A DNA stretch of 64,000 nt. Source: Streptomyces thinghirensis (GTDB lineage: Bacteria; Actinomycetota; Actinomycetia; Streptomycetales; Streptomycetaceae). The stretch spans positions 86,332-150,331 of the forward strand of contig JAKFGP010000062.1 in the NCBI GenBank assembly GCA_021502835.1. Direction: 5' to 3'. The notes under the pieces were generated by a model that saw nothing but the letters and a program-made list of their open reading frames with translations, was not told the origin of the DNA and searched no databases. Made by a program: the position numbers and the translations under genes. Of the stretch, positions 29,626 to 40,327 are shown piece by piece. Within the stretch, counting starts at the first letter, position 1. Every line of letters begins with the position of its first letter.

Positions 29626-30559
29626 TCACGCGGGCGCCGCCTCACGTACTCGGGGGTCGGTCAGCGCGTGGCAGACGTCGACGAGGATGTTCAGCGCGAA
29701 GATCGTCACCGCCGTCATCAGGACGGCGGCCTGGAGGACCGCGAAGTCCCGCTGGAGGATGGAGTCGATCATGAGTTTGCCGATGCCGGGCCAGCCGAAG
29801 ATCGTCTCCACGATGACGGCGCCGTTGACCAGGCCCACCGTCAGGTCGCCGGCGACGGTCAGCACCGGCGTCACGGCATTGCGCAGGGCGTGGCCGAAGA
29901 TGACCCGACAGGGCGTGGCACCCTTGCTGCGGGCGATCTTGACGTAGGGCGCGGAGAGCGCGGAGACCATGCTGCCGCGCACCACCTGGACGAGCACGCC
30001 GAAGGGGCGGATCAGCAGGGTCGCGATGGGCAGCACCCAGACCTCAAGGCCCGCCGAAGATGCCCGAGGTCGGCAGGAGGGTTGGGCTGACGCCGAAGAC
30101 CAGGACGCCCATGATGGCGAACCAGAAGTCGGGGATGCTGGCGGCCGTCATCGACAGCAGAACTAGCGATCCGGTCCACCGGGGAGTTGGGCCGGTAGGC
30201 GGCCGGAGCTGCCGATCAGCACCGCGCCGGTGATCGCAAGCAGCATGGTGACGCCGGCGAGCTGGAGGGTGACGGGGAAGGCGTCCAGCACCATCTCGGT
30301 GGCGGACTGCCCGGTCCGCAGCGAGGTGCCGAAGTCCAGGTGCGCGGCGTCGACGAGAGGTAATTCCACAGCTGTGCCGGTACGGAAGGTCGAAGCCCTG
30401 AGCGGCGGAGAACTCCCGCGCGCTGTTCGGGGTGGCGCTCAGCGGGAGATAGAGGTCGACCGGGTTGCCGGTCATCCGGGCCAGGAAGAACACGCCCAGC
30501 ACCACGCACACGAGGGGGATGGCGCTGGAGAGGATGCGTTTGCGCAGAAAGGTGGCCAT
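29626..30559 (-). CDS. Oligopeptide-type ABC transporter permease (OppB-like)
   Basis: Partner permease, about 310 residues. ATG 30559 sits one base after the binding-protein stop. TM1 is ILSSAIPLVCVVLGVFFLAR, followed by the family segment MTGNPVDLYLPLSATP. Then come VTLQLAGVTMLLAITGAVLI, LVLLSMTAASIPDFWFAIMG, VLVFGVSPTLLPTSGIFGG and WVLPIATLLIRPFGVLVQVV. The EAA loop region reads YVKIARSKGATPCRVIFGHA, followed by LRNAVTPVLTVAGDLTVGLV and NGAVIVETIFGWPGIGKLMI. It ends LTDPRVREAAPA. The last 135 residues are in one frame. The IFGWPGIG and DPRVR motifs are typical of OppB/DppB. Confidence 0.88.
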
Positions 30560-30560
30560 G

Positions 30561-32160
30561 TCAGTGCTGTCCCGCCTTCGCCGAGCCGACCTCTGCCAGC
30601 CGCATCTCATCTCCGGTGGCGGAGTTCGGCTCGTGCCGGATGGACGGTGACAGGCCGAGCAGTCCGCTCATGTGGGCCAGGTGGGCGTACTGGACGACCG
30701 ACCTGTTCTGCTCGGCGAGCAGGCCGGCGAAGGCCTTCTCGCGCTGCTCACCGAAGAGCGCGCCGGCGTCGGCGTGCGCCGGTCGAGTTCCTCGGTGCCG
30801 AAGGTGGACTGAGGGCCGTCGCTCAGCAGGTACTGGCTCGTGGTGAAGGCCGCGTCACCGGCCTGGTTGCCGTGCATGATCAGCGGGGCTATGGGGCCGA
30901 CGTTCTTGGGCAGCGGGCGTAGCTGGTACTGGAGTTGGGTGGCGGTGTCCGGACATGCGGACGCCTTGACGTTCAGTCCGATCCGCTGCATCTGGTACTG
31001 GAGGGCCTCCGCCGTCTCCGACACCCCGGCGAACATGCCGTTGCGTGCGACCAGGGTGATCTGCCGGTCGACGGGTACGCCGTCGGCGCGCGGCCTCCTC
31101 GATCATGGCCTTGGCCCGTTCCACATTCTGCCGGGTCGGTTCGGTCTCCTGGTTGTGTCCGACCACTCCGGGCGGGACCAGTTGGCCGGCCGGTTCGGCG
31201 AGTCCGCCGAGCAGGGCGTCGATGATGCCGTCCGGTCCAGAGCCAGGTCGACGGCGCGGCGTACCCGAATGTCGTCGAGCGGCGCCTCGCGGCCGTCCAG
31301 CCGCAGCGCGGTGGTCTCGTTGTTGGGGTAGGCGACCGTGGTGTCCTTCTCGGCCTCGATGGGGTCGAGGGCGACGGCGATCTCCGCCTCACGCTTGTCG
31401 ATCATGGCGGCGCGGACGCTGGCGTCGCTGCGCCATACGTAGCGGGCGCGGGAGGAGTCGGGGGCGTCGCCCCAGTAGTCGTCGTAGCGGCTGAGGGTTG
31501 ATCCGCCGCTCCGGGCTGCCAGGAGCTGACGGCGTAGGGGCCGGTGCCCATGGGGATACGGACCTTGGTCTCGGGATCCGTCGTGCGCGGCACGATCTCC
31601 ACGAAGCTCTAGGCGCAGCGGCAGGATCGGATCGGGCTGCTCGGTGGAGACGGTCAGCCGGGTGTCGCTCTCCGCCTTCACCTGCAGGTCGTTGTCGCCG
31701 AACACGTAGCCCTCGACGTTGCAGGCGAGGTCGAGTTGACCGCCCGGTCGATGGAGAAGGCGGCGTCTCCGCGGTGAACGGCTCGCCGTTCTGGAAGGTC
31801 ACTCCCTCGCGCGTGTCGAAGGTCCAGGTGCGGTCGTCGGTCTGTTTCCAGCCGGTGGCGAGCAGCGGGTGCAGCTCGCCAGGGATCGGGGTCGCGTTCG
31901 ACGAGGGGCTCGGTGATGTTGGACCTGACGACCACGCCGGTAGCGGTCGGCGATGCCTCGCGGGGTTCCAGGGTCGGTGGCTCCTGGGTGAGCACCACCC
32001 GCAGGGTGCCGGCCATCGGCACGGCCGGCGTCACCGGCGGCGCTGCCCGCCACGGCGCAGCCGCTGGACGGCAGCACCGCGCCCGCCAGGAGTGTCGCCG
32101 TCGGCGCGCGCAGGCGCCTTCGTCCGGTGGGGCGGGAGGAGGGAACGAGGAGAACTTCAT
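30561..32160 (-). CDS. Oligopeptide-type ABC transporter binding lipoprotein (SBP family 5)
   Basis: Extracellular solute-binding lipoprotein, about 520 residues. ATG 32160 starts a basic N-terminus. A lipobox is visible across a frame change (AVLPSSGC, Cys acylated). The mature part has GTLRVVLTQEPPTLEPREAS, SNITEPLVERDPD, VYEGSD-like DLPERRAVHRGDAAF (shifted), IPMGTGPYAVSSWQPGAAD, YVWRSDASVRAAMIDKREAE, DIRVRRAVDLALDRTA and TAEALQYQMQRIGLNVKASA. It ends HEPNSATGDEMRLAEVGSAK. The layout matches DppA/OppA proteins. Many frame changes occur. It heads the operon and diverges from the glucarate-type catabolic genes, so its ligand may be an acidic sugar or derivative rather than a peptide. Confidence 0.85.
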
Positions 32161-32218
32161 CGTCGACCTGTCTCCGGTGAGTGCTGGTGTGTCGCGTTCC
32201 ACGTACGGCGACCGCGAG

Positions 32219-32230
32219 AGGCTGTCTACA
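32219..32230. promoter_or_regulatory. AGGCTGTCTACA, first copy (candidate GntR-type site)
   Basis: Exact 12-base direct repeat with the copy at 32372. The core TGTCTACA has a TGT...ACA symmetry like FadR/GntR-family sites. It lies 59 bases upstream of the binding-protein gene of the ABC operon. Confidence 0.45.
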
Positions 32231-32371
32231 CTTGCGTACTCGGTCCGCATCTGTGAACGCCGAAGCTAATCCGGCACCGCGGCAGCGTCAAGACATGCGC
32301 GGGAACGGATCCATCTCGCTCGCCCTGCTCACCTATGGCATCGAGGCCCGCCCATGTGACACCACCTCACC

Positions 32372-32383
32372 AGGCTGTCTACA
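32372..32383. promoter_or_regulatory. AGGCTGTCTACA, second copy (candidate GntR-type site)
   Basis: Second exact copy, followed by AATGAG, 21 bases upstream of the dehydratase start codon. One copy near each end of the divergent promoter region suggests joint control of transport and catabolism. No GntR gene is present nearby. Confidence 0.45.
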
Positions 32384-32403
32384 AATGAGAACGTCGACTA
32401 CAT

Positions 32404-33694
32404 ATGAGGATGCCCTTCATGATGCGGACCTCAGAGCGGATCGCCGGCGTCACCGTGACCCCCGTGGCCTTCCGGGACCCTCCCTTGCTGAACGCGGTCG
32501 GAGTGCATGAGCCCTATGCGCTGCGCACCGTCGTGGAGATCACCACCGAGTCGGGTGTCAGCGGCGTCGGTGAGACCTACGGCGGAACGGTGCATCTGGA
32601 GCGACTGCGGCGTGCCGCCGACGAACTGGCCGGCATGGACGTGTGGCGCCTGAACGAGCTGATCGCCTGCACCACACGTGCGCTGGGTGCCGATACGACG
32701 GGCGGCGACGGCATGTCCGGAATGGTCACGGGCAGCAGCACGGTGGACCGGGTCATGTCTCCGTTCGACGTCGCCTGCCTGGACATCCAGGGCAAGCTCG
32801 TGGGTCGGCCGGTCAGTGATCTGCTGGGCGGAGCGGTGCGCGACTCGGTGCCCTACAGCGCGTACCTCTTCTACAAATGGGCCGCCCATCCGGGCCGGGA
32901 GGACGACGACTGGGGCCCCGCCCTCGACCCGGCGGGACTGGTCGAACAGGCCCGCCGCATGATCGGCACGTACGGCTTCACCTCCATCAAGCTCAAGGGC
33001 GGCGTCTTCCCGCCCGACGAGGAGATCGCGGCGGTCAAGGCGCTGCGGAAGGCGTTCCCGGGGCTCCCCTGCGGCTGGACCCCAACGCGGCATGGAGCTT
33101 GGAGACGTCCCTGCACGTCGCCCGGGAGCTGAACGGCGTTCTGCAGTACCTCGAGGACCCGACCGAGGGCGTCGGTGGCATGGCCGCCGTCGCCCACGCG
33201 ACCTCCACGCCGCTGGCGACCAACATGTGCGTGGTCTCCTTCGACGACCTCGCCCCGGCGGTGGCGAAGGGGGGCCGTGGGCATCGTCCCGTCCGACCAC
33301 CACTTTGGGGCGGTCTGCGACGCTGGTGGACAACTCGCCGCGATATGCGAGGCCTTCGGGCTCAACCTATCGATGCACTCCAACTCGCATCTCGGCATCA
33401 GCCTCGCGGCGATGACCCACCTGGCCGCCGCAACACCCCGGCTGACCTACGCCTGTGACACGCACTGGCCCCTGGAAGCGGCCGGCGAGGACGTCGTCGA
33501 CCCCACCCCGCTGCGGTTCAGCGAGGTCGGCTCGCCGATGCCGACGGCTCCCGGACTCGGTGTGGAACTGGACCGGGAAGGCCCTCGCCCGGCTGCACCG
33601 GCAGTACGTCGACTGCGGGGTGCGCGATCGCGACGACACCGGCTACATGCGCCGCTTCGAACCCTCATTCTCCATCAAGACCCCCAGCTGGTGA
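32404..33694 (+). CDS. gudD: Enolase-superfamily dehydratase, glucarate dehydratase-like
   Basis: Mg-dependent acid-sugar dehydratase, about 430 residues. ATG 32404 opens MRMPFMMRTSERIAGVTVTP with FRDPPLLNAVGVHEPYALRT, characteristic of GudD. Then come DVACLDIQGKLVGRPVSDLL, the catalytic KxK in YGFTSIKLKGGVFPPDEEI, the metal Asp in RLDPNAAW (after a frame change), LEDPTEGVGGMA, ATNMCVVSFDDLAPAVAK and VPSDHHFGAV. The C-terminal catalytic region has LSMHSNSHLGISLAAMTHLA. Expected product is 5-dehydro-4-deoxyglucarate, the substrate of the KdgD two genes downstream. Three frame changes map to C or G runs (33066, 33269) and look like sequencing errors. Galactarate or another aldarate remains possible as substrate. 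Confidence 0.85.
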
Positions 33695-33701
33695 GCGGCC
33701 G

Positions 33702-34725
33702 ATGCGCATCATGCTCGACCACCGCATCCTGAGCCGCTTCCACGACCGGCTCAAGGCTTACACGCAGGGCGAACACGACTGGTTGGAGGCCTTCGACTGG
33801 GACGCCGCACGGCTCTCCGGAGGCCGTCACCGACATCGATGTCTACGTCGGCTCGCAGCTGCGCCACCGAGGACGCCCGGCGCGCGCAGCAGCGCTGCGG
33901 CCCGTCCACGTCGTCGGCGCCGGCTACGACGGCATCCCGCTGGACGCCCTCCACCCTGGAGTCACGGTGGCCACCACCCACCACCACGGCCGCTCCATCG
34001 CCGAGCACGTGCTGATGTCGGTCCTGATGCTCTCCCGCGACGTCCTGGGCGCCGACCGCGCGCTGCGCGCCGGGCACTGGCGCAACGTGGCGGTCGATCC
34101 CGCGCCGCCCTTCGGGACCACGCTGCGGGGCCGCCGGGTGGGCATCATCGGCTTCGGCGAGACCGGCACCGAGGTCGCCCGGCTGTGCCAGGCGGCCGGC
34201 CTGCGCGTCCGCGCCGTACGACGCGACCCTCGGCCCCGTTCCCGCGCGGACCTGCGGCCCGACTGGGTCGGCGGCGACGACCGGCTGCCCGAACTGCTTT
34301 CCGACTCCGACGTCGTGGTGGTCACCGTTCCGCTGAGCCCTGCCACCGCGCGGACTGATCGGCCCCGCCGAACTGACGGCCAATGGGCCCGGAGGCGCTG
34401 CTGGTCAACGTGGCGCGGGGGCAGGTGGTCCGGAGGGGCGCTCTACGAGGCGCTGGCCTCCGGCACCATCGCGGGCGCCGCGCTGGACGTGGTGGTCCGG
34501 CCCGCCCGCGACGCGCCGAGCCGGCTGCCCTTCCACGACCTGGCGAACGTGCAGATGACCCCCCACCACTCGGGCCACACCGCCGACACCTTCGCCGCTC
34601 GCGCGACCGAGATCGCCGAGAACATCGACCGGCTGGAGCGGGGGGACGCGCTGGCCAACGTGGTCCGTGCCGGTTCCCCTCCACCGGCCACTGACCACAC
34701 CACTCCCGTCCCTCACCCAGAGTAG
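33702..34725 (+). CDS. D-isomer-specific 2-hydroxyacid dehydrogenase
   Basis: NAD(P)-dependent dehydrogenase, about 340 residues, ATG 33702 eight bases after the dehydratase stop. The substrate domain opens MRIMLDHRILSRFHDRLKAY and includes VHVVGAGYDGIPLDALHPGV. The cofactor domain has TTLRGRRVGIIGFGETGTEV and SDVVVVTVPLSP. The catalytic Arg lies in LVNVARGQVVRRGALYEALA (read across a frame change) and the catalytic His in VQMTPHHSGHTADTF. Its place between GudD-like and KdgD genes suggests a role with a 2-hydroxy or 2-keto acid intermediate of the same pathway, perhaps reducing a side product. That is inference. Three frame changes lie in the N-terminal and central parts. Confidence 0.85.
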
Positions 34726-34735
34726 GAAAGCACTC

Positions 34736-35690
34736 ATGCTCGAAGGCGTTCTCTTCTTCCCCGTCACCCCGTTCACCGCGACCGGTGACGTCGACCTCGA
34801 CGCCCTGCGCCGGCACATCGCGGCCAGGGTCGACGCCGGCCCGGGCGGAGTCTTCGTCGCCTGCGGCACCGGCGAGTTCCATGCCCTGGACCACGAGAGT
34901 ACGGCCTGGTCGTACGCACCGCCGTCGACCGCGGTGGGCGGAAGCGTCCCGGTGTACGCCGGGGCCGGCGGCGCCGTCGGGCAGGCCCGCCGACTCGTGC
35001 GGGCACCGCGAGGCCGGAGCGGACGGTCTGCTGCTCATGCCGCCGTACCTGGTCGAGTCCCCGCCGCCGGGCTCGTCGCCTACACCCGTGAAGTGGCCGG
35101 CGAGACCGCCCTTCACTGATCGTCTACAACCGGGCGAACGCCCGCTTCGACGAGCACTCGGCGGCCGCGGTCGCCCAGCTGCCCCACCGTCGTGGGCTTC
35201 AAGGACGGTACCGGTGATCTCGACCTGCTCGCACGGATCGTCCCCGCCGTGCAGGGAGGCGCTCGACGGGACCGGCAAGCAGTTCCAGTTCTTTCAACGG
35301 CATGCCCACGGCCGAGGCGAGCCAGCTCGCGTACCGGGCGCTGGGCGTGGAGCTGTACTCGTCGGCCGCCTTCGCCTTCGCGCCCGATGTCTCCCTCGCC
35401 TTCCACCGCGCGGTGGAGGAGGGCGACCAGAAGCGGATCGACGCGCTGCAGCGCACCTTCTTCCACCCGCTGGTCCGGCTGCGCGAGCGGGTTTCCGGGG
35501 TACGCGGTCGCGCTGGTGAAGGCCGGGTCACCCTGGAGGGCCTTGCGGCCGGACCGGTCCGACCGCCGCTGACACCCTCACCGCGCCCGAGACCGAAGAG
35601 CTGGCGGCCATCATCGCCGAGGCACGCGCCGTACTCGCCTCCCTGAACGCGCACGAGGGTCTCGGGCGTCCTGATGCCCTACGGGCATGA
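34736..35690 (+). CDS. kdgD: 5-dehydro-4-deoxyglucarate dehydratase (KdgD), DHDPS superfamily
   Basis: Lyase that dehydrates and decarboxylates 5-dehydro-4-deoxyglucarate to 2-oxoglutarate semialdehyde. ATG 34736 opens LEGVLFFPVTPFTATGDVDL, the family start. GGVFVACGTGEFHALDHE holds the TGE loop, the catalytic Tyr is in LIVYNRANARFDEHSAAAVA and the Schiff-base Lys in VVGFKDGTGDLDLLARIVPA. Then come NGMPTAEASQLAYRALGVEL, YSSAAFAFAPDVSLAFHRAV and GYAVALVKAG. It ends VLASLNAHEGLGRPDALRA with a stop at 35690. About 315 residues is normal. Five frame changes are present. The semialdehyde dehydrogenase that would complete the pathway is not in this window. Confidence 0.87.
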
Positions 35691-35717
35691 GTCGTGGTTG
35701 TACTGCTTCGGTGTTAA

Positions 35718-38404
35718 ATGGACCGTGTGGACCAACTGCTCCGGCGGGTGCGGTCCTGGCGTGGGATACGCGGCGTTGCCGGCCAGATATTCGCTCTTCA
35801 GGTCGTGGTCATGGTCGTCGTGGCGTCGGCGGCCATCGCTCTGCTGCTGCAGTCACGGAGCGACGCCCGAACGCGGAGCGAGGCAACGGTCACTCGCCGT
35901 GGCCGCTGCCATCGCTTCGAGCCCGCGGTGGAGCAGGCGGTCACCGCCGGCCGTACGAGCGCCGCACTCCAGCAGCAGGCCAGACTGACCCGCGAACGCT
36001 CCGACAGTGGACTTCGTCGTCGTGATGGAGTCCCACGGGGCATCCGCTACACCCATCCGAACGCCGCCCAGATCGGCCGGCACTACATAGGCAGCATCAC
36101 GAGGCGCAGCGGGGCGGTATCGTCACCCGAAACGACCACCACCGGCACGTTGGGGCCCCTCCAACGGACCGTCGTCCCCGTGACCGGGCCCCGGAGGCAA
36201 GGTCGTCGGGCTGGTGTCCGCGGGCATCACCGTCGACCATGTGAGTGGGGTCGCCGGACGGCGGGCGCCGATCGTCCTAGAGGCCACCGGGCTGGCGCTC
36301 GCGGCGGCCACCGGTGGAACCGCGCTCATCGGCAGGCGTCTGAGCCGCCAGACGCACGGGCTCGGACCGGTGCAGATGACGCGTATGTACGAGCATCACG
36401 ACGCCGTTCTGCACTCGGTGCGCGAAGGTGTCCTCATCGTCGATCCGCACGGCTGTCTGCTCCTGGCCAACGACGAAGCGCGGCGCCTGCTCGCGCTTCC
36501 GGAACGTGAGCGGTCGGCCCGGCGCGGAACTGGGGCTCCCTCCGAGAGCCGAACAGCTCCTTCTGTCGGGCACCCGCGACCACGGACCAGGTGAAATCGG
36601 CGACCGGCTGCTGGCCGTCAGCCGGCGCCGCACGGCACAGTCCTCCCTGGCCGGGGGCTGGGTCCTACGCTGCGGGACAACCACCGAACTCAGTGCGCTG
36701 ATGGGCCAGGTGGAAGTGGTCCAGGAACGGCTCCAGGCTGCTGTACGACGCCGGGCTGCGCATCGGCACCACCCTCGACGCGACCCCGCACCGCCGCCAG
36801 CGAACTGGCGGAGTTCGCCGTGCCCAGGTTCGCCGACTACGCGTCACCGTGGACCTGGCCGATGCCGTGCTGCGCGGCGAAGGAACCGGACCAGCTGGGC
36901 GCGGCGGGCTTCGTCGCGTCGCGGTGCACGGCATCCGTCAGGACGCACCGCTGTACCCCGTCGGCGCGCTCATCCACTTCGAACCCGACACCCCGCAGGC
37001 GGCCGGCTACGGATCCGGTCGGGTGACGCTGGAGAAGACATGCCGGCCTTCTTCGGCTGGCAGGCGCAGGACCCGAGCGAGCGCGCAGGCTGGTGGCCCA
37101 CGGCATCCACTCCATGATCGTCCCCCTGCTCGCTCGGGAGCGATCCTCGGTGTGGCGACCTTCTGGCGTTCGAGGGAGCCGGCTTCCTTCAACCAGGAGG
37201 ATTTGTCGCTCGCGGAGGAACTGGCCGCCCGCGCGCTGCTGAGCACCGACAACGCGCGCCGCTTCACGCGGGAGCACACCATGGCGGTCACGCTGCAACG
37301 CAGCCTGCTCCCCCCAGGCCCTGCCCGAGCAGAACGCGGTGGAAGTGGCGCATCGCTATCTCCGGCGGAGGCCAGGTCTCGGCGGCGTCGGAGGCGACTG
37401 GTTCGACGTCCTCCCTCTCCCCGGAGCGCGCGTTGCCATCGTGGTGGGCGACGTCGTGGGGCACGGACTGCACGCCGCCGCCACCATGGGCCGACTGCGC
37501 ACCGCCGTGCACAACTTCTCGACGCTCGATCTGCCGCCCGACGAACTTCTCTGGCACCTGGACGAGCTGGTCACCCGCATCGACCAGGACCGCGACGGCG
37601 GCAGCGGAACACCGACGCTCACGGGCGCCACCTGTCTGTACGCGATCTACGACCCGGTCTCGCGTCTGTGCACCATGGCCAGGGCGGGTCACCTGGAGCC
37701 ATCCTCGTACATCCGGACGGCCAGGCCCACCTGCCCGGAGTACCGGCCGGCCCGCCGTTGGGTCTGGGCGGGCTGCCGCTGCGAGAATACCGGGTGCTGT
37801 TGCCCGAGGGCAGCAGCATCGTGCTCTACACCGACGGCCTGATCGAGGACCGCCGGCACGACATCGACGAGGGCATGGAGCGCCTGCGCGGTGTCCTGGC
37901 GTCGGCCGGCGCACACCGGACCAGATGGTGCCAGGGCAGCCATGACGCCATGTTGCCCGTGACACCGCGCGACGACGTGGCACTCCTTCGTCGCCCGCAC
38001 CCGGCAGCTTCGACGAGGAGCACACCGCGACCTGGGACGTGCCCAACGACCCCTCGGCGCCGTGGGCCGGTGTCCGCGCCGGCGCCACCCGGCTGCTGCG
38101 GGAGTGGGGCGTGGAAGAGGAGGTGCGCTCGCCCTGGAGTTGATCCTCAGTGAGCTGGTCACCAATGCCATCCGGTACGCGACCGGTCCCATCGGTGTGC
38201 GTCTGATCCACGACCGGACCCTCATCTGTGAAGGTCTCCGGACGCGCAGCGACGTGTCGCCGCACCTGCGCCGGGCCACCACCGTGACGAAGGCGGCCGG
38301 GGTCTCTTCCTCGTGGGCCCAGTTCGGCCGGCAGCTGGGGCACTCGCTACACATCCGGCGGCAAGGTGATCTGGACCGAGCAACCCTCGGCACGGGAGCC
38401 ATGA
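35718..38404 (+). CDS. Membrane sensor with PAS, GAF, SpoIIE phosphatase and ATPase domains
   Basis: Multidomain signalling protein of about 890 residues. After ATG 35718 come a TM helix (AGQIFALQVVVMVVVASAAI), an extracytoplasmic CitA/DcuS-like sensor (SPAVEQAVTAGRTSAALQQQ, IRYTHPNAAQIGRHYIGSIT), a second TM (IVLEATGLALAAATGGTALI) and PAS (DAVLHSVREGVLIVDPHGCL). Then come GAF (MIVPLLARGAILGVATFW), SpoIIE/PP2C (GVGGDWFDVLPLPGARVAIV, VGDVVGHGLHAAATMGRLRT, EGSSIVLYTDGLIEDRRHDI) and an HATPase (LALELILSELVTNAIRYATG, YTSGGKVIWTEQPSAREP). The combination predicts a ligand-sensing phosphatase plus anti-sigma kinase in one chain. It follows kdgD, and the sensor type often binds carboxylates, so acid-sugar sensing is possible. 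Many frame changes. Confidence 0.85.
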
Positions 38405-38589
38405 CCCTGCCTTGTGGCATAGCTGAGGCGTGTGCCGGGCTCAGCGCGTCGGGGACGACAGCGTCAGCCGCGTTCGCCCTGCCGGCCCGGTGGCCCGGAG
38501 CACCCCGTGAAGGGATTCGGAGCGCAGCAGCAGCCCCTCCCCCGCCCGCTCGCAGTTTACGGGTCGGCGGCTCGGTGGCCAGTGTCCCG

Positions 38590-40321
38590 CTAGCGGCACC
38601 GCCAAGACGCGCCGAGTCCTCCGGCATGGCCGGCGCCGGTCCCGCTTCCAGGGGCGGTCGAGGTTCGTATGTGCCGCCAGCCCGCGTCGGGGTCGCCGTA
38701 GCCGCGCGGGTCGGCGGCCGGCTCGAAAGCGGCCTGCTGCTGGGTGAGTTCGGCGCGGGCGTCGTCGAAGTCGGGGCCGCGTTCACGAGGATGCGTCAGA
38801 CGGAGGTCGCCGGCCGAAGCGACGAGCGGGAAGTCACCCACCCGGCGGAACCGGTACCGTCCGCGACCACATACAGGGCGTTCCCGCGAGCAGTGACGTT
38901 TCGTCCGTCCAGCCGTTCGACGATCACGGTCGTCCACAAGCCGAGTGCCGTCCGTGACCGTACAACGACCGGACGTTCCCTAAGCACATGGTCCGGGCCG
39001 ACGACCGGTTTGCTCTACAGTTTGGCCGCGAGCCCGTCGGCCCGGCGATCCGCCACCCGCACGGCGCCCATCGGGCGGCACAGCAGGAATCCGTCCGACA
39101 CGGGTCCGAATCCGTGCTGCCGGTTGACGGCGGCCGCGACGAGGGGCCGTGCCGCCCACCTCCACCACGGACGGTGTCATCCGGTCGTCGAAGGTAACCG
39201 TGACCGTACCGGATCGCAGTTGGTGGCGGGCGGGTGCCGTGCGCGTGGGCGCGCGGGTGCCAGTGGGTGGTGTCCTGGATCTGCCACACACGAGCATGAA
39301 GCGAAGTGCCCGTCGAGACCGCCGTCGGCTCCGGCCGCGTGTCTGGCCCAGCGCGAGTCCCCGGCGTGGCGGCCGATGTCGGCACGCCGATGCGGTGGCC
39401 GAAGCTACCGCGCTCCGAGGACTGACTCGAAGGCGGAGTGCTGTTCGCTGTAGCGCGGCCCTCCGATAGCTCGAAGCCGCTCCCGCAGAGCCGGGCGTCG
39501 ATGTAGCGGGCGAGGGTGTCGCCGTCCTCCGCGAAACCTGCTCGCCGCTGACCCGGGTGGGCCTGGGCCAGGAACGACAGGAGATCGGACCGTAGTTGTT
39601 GTCGTACGCCGCCGTGCTCCGGGGGCAGGAGCGCGCCACGGGTCCCTGTACGCGGCGGGCCCGGATCTCGTCGTCGTACAGCCGCATGGCGCGCCTGGCC
39701 CGTGGGTCGCCGTCCCCGGGCGGAAGGTGACGGGCGAGCATCAGTCCGCCGACCACGCAGCCGATGGCCTGGATTCGCCGCGTCCTGCGGGTTGAAGCAC
39801 CGTGGCCTCGCGAGCCAGCGCCAGTAACCGCCCGCCACGCTCAGCAGTTCGCGGTACTCGCTCCTCGCCGACGAGCCCGTCGGCCGCGTCGAGCTACGTT
39901 CACCGCCTGAGAGCAGCGCCCACACCGTGCTCGGCCAGTCACCCACGGGGTGCGCACCCGGCCTGAAGCACGTAGCGCGCGCGCACGGCAGGACCGGGAG
40001 TCGCGGACCGTCAGGTTCGGGTAGCCCGTGGGTTGTCCTCGGGCTGGGAACTACGCGCGAGCGCGGGTGGAAGGCGAGGGCCGCGGCGCACGGCTTCCGG
40101 CAGGCGCGGATCCTTGGTGCGATGCCAGGCGAGGGCGAGCAGTGAGGGTGATGCCGAGTGTGGTGTCGCCGATGTCGTCTCGTGCGGCCGGGTGCTCGAG
40201 GTTGCCCTCGGGGGTGATCCGGGACAGTGCCGTTCTCGGTGACGTCGGCCAGCACGGCATCGTAGGCGGCCGGGTCGTCCGGGAGATGGTGCAACTGTCC
40301 GTGCTGGTGGGGAAGGTGCAC
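38590..40321 (-). CDS. Putative glycan-active protein with alpha/alpha-toroid-like domain
   Basis: GTG 40321 is six bases past the permease stop, so this is the next gene of the sugar-ABC operon. The composite translation has WPSTVWALLSGG, YRELLSVAGGYWRWLARP, NPQDAANP, GGLMLARHLPPGD, AYDNNYGP, LLSFLAQAHP and GDTLARYIDARLCGSGFELS, EQHSAFESVLG and VWQIQDTTHWHP. A beta-rich part follows: SGTVTVTFDDRMTPSVVEVG and RERPVVVRSRTALGLWTTVI, VERLDGRNVTARGNALYVVA. The helical repeat half followed by beta-sheet recalls polysaccharide lyases and related hydrolases, but I cannot assign a family. The 3' end is uncertain and frame changes are dense. A role in processing the imported glycan is inferred from position. 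Confidence 0.45.
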
Positions 40322-40327
40322 TGTTGT

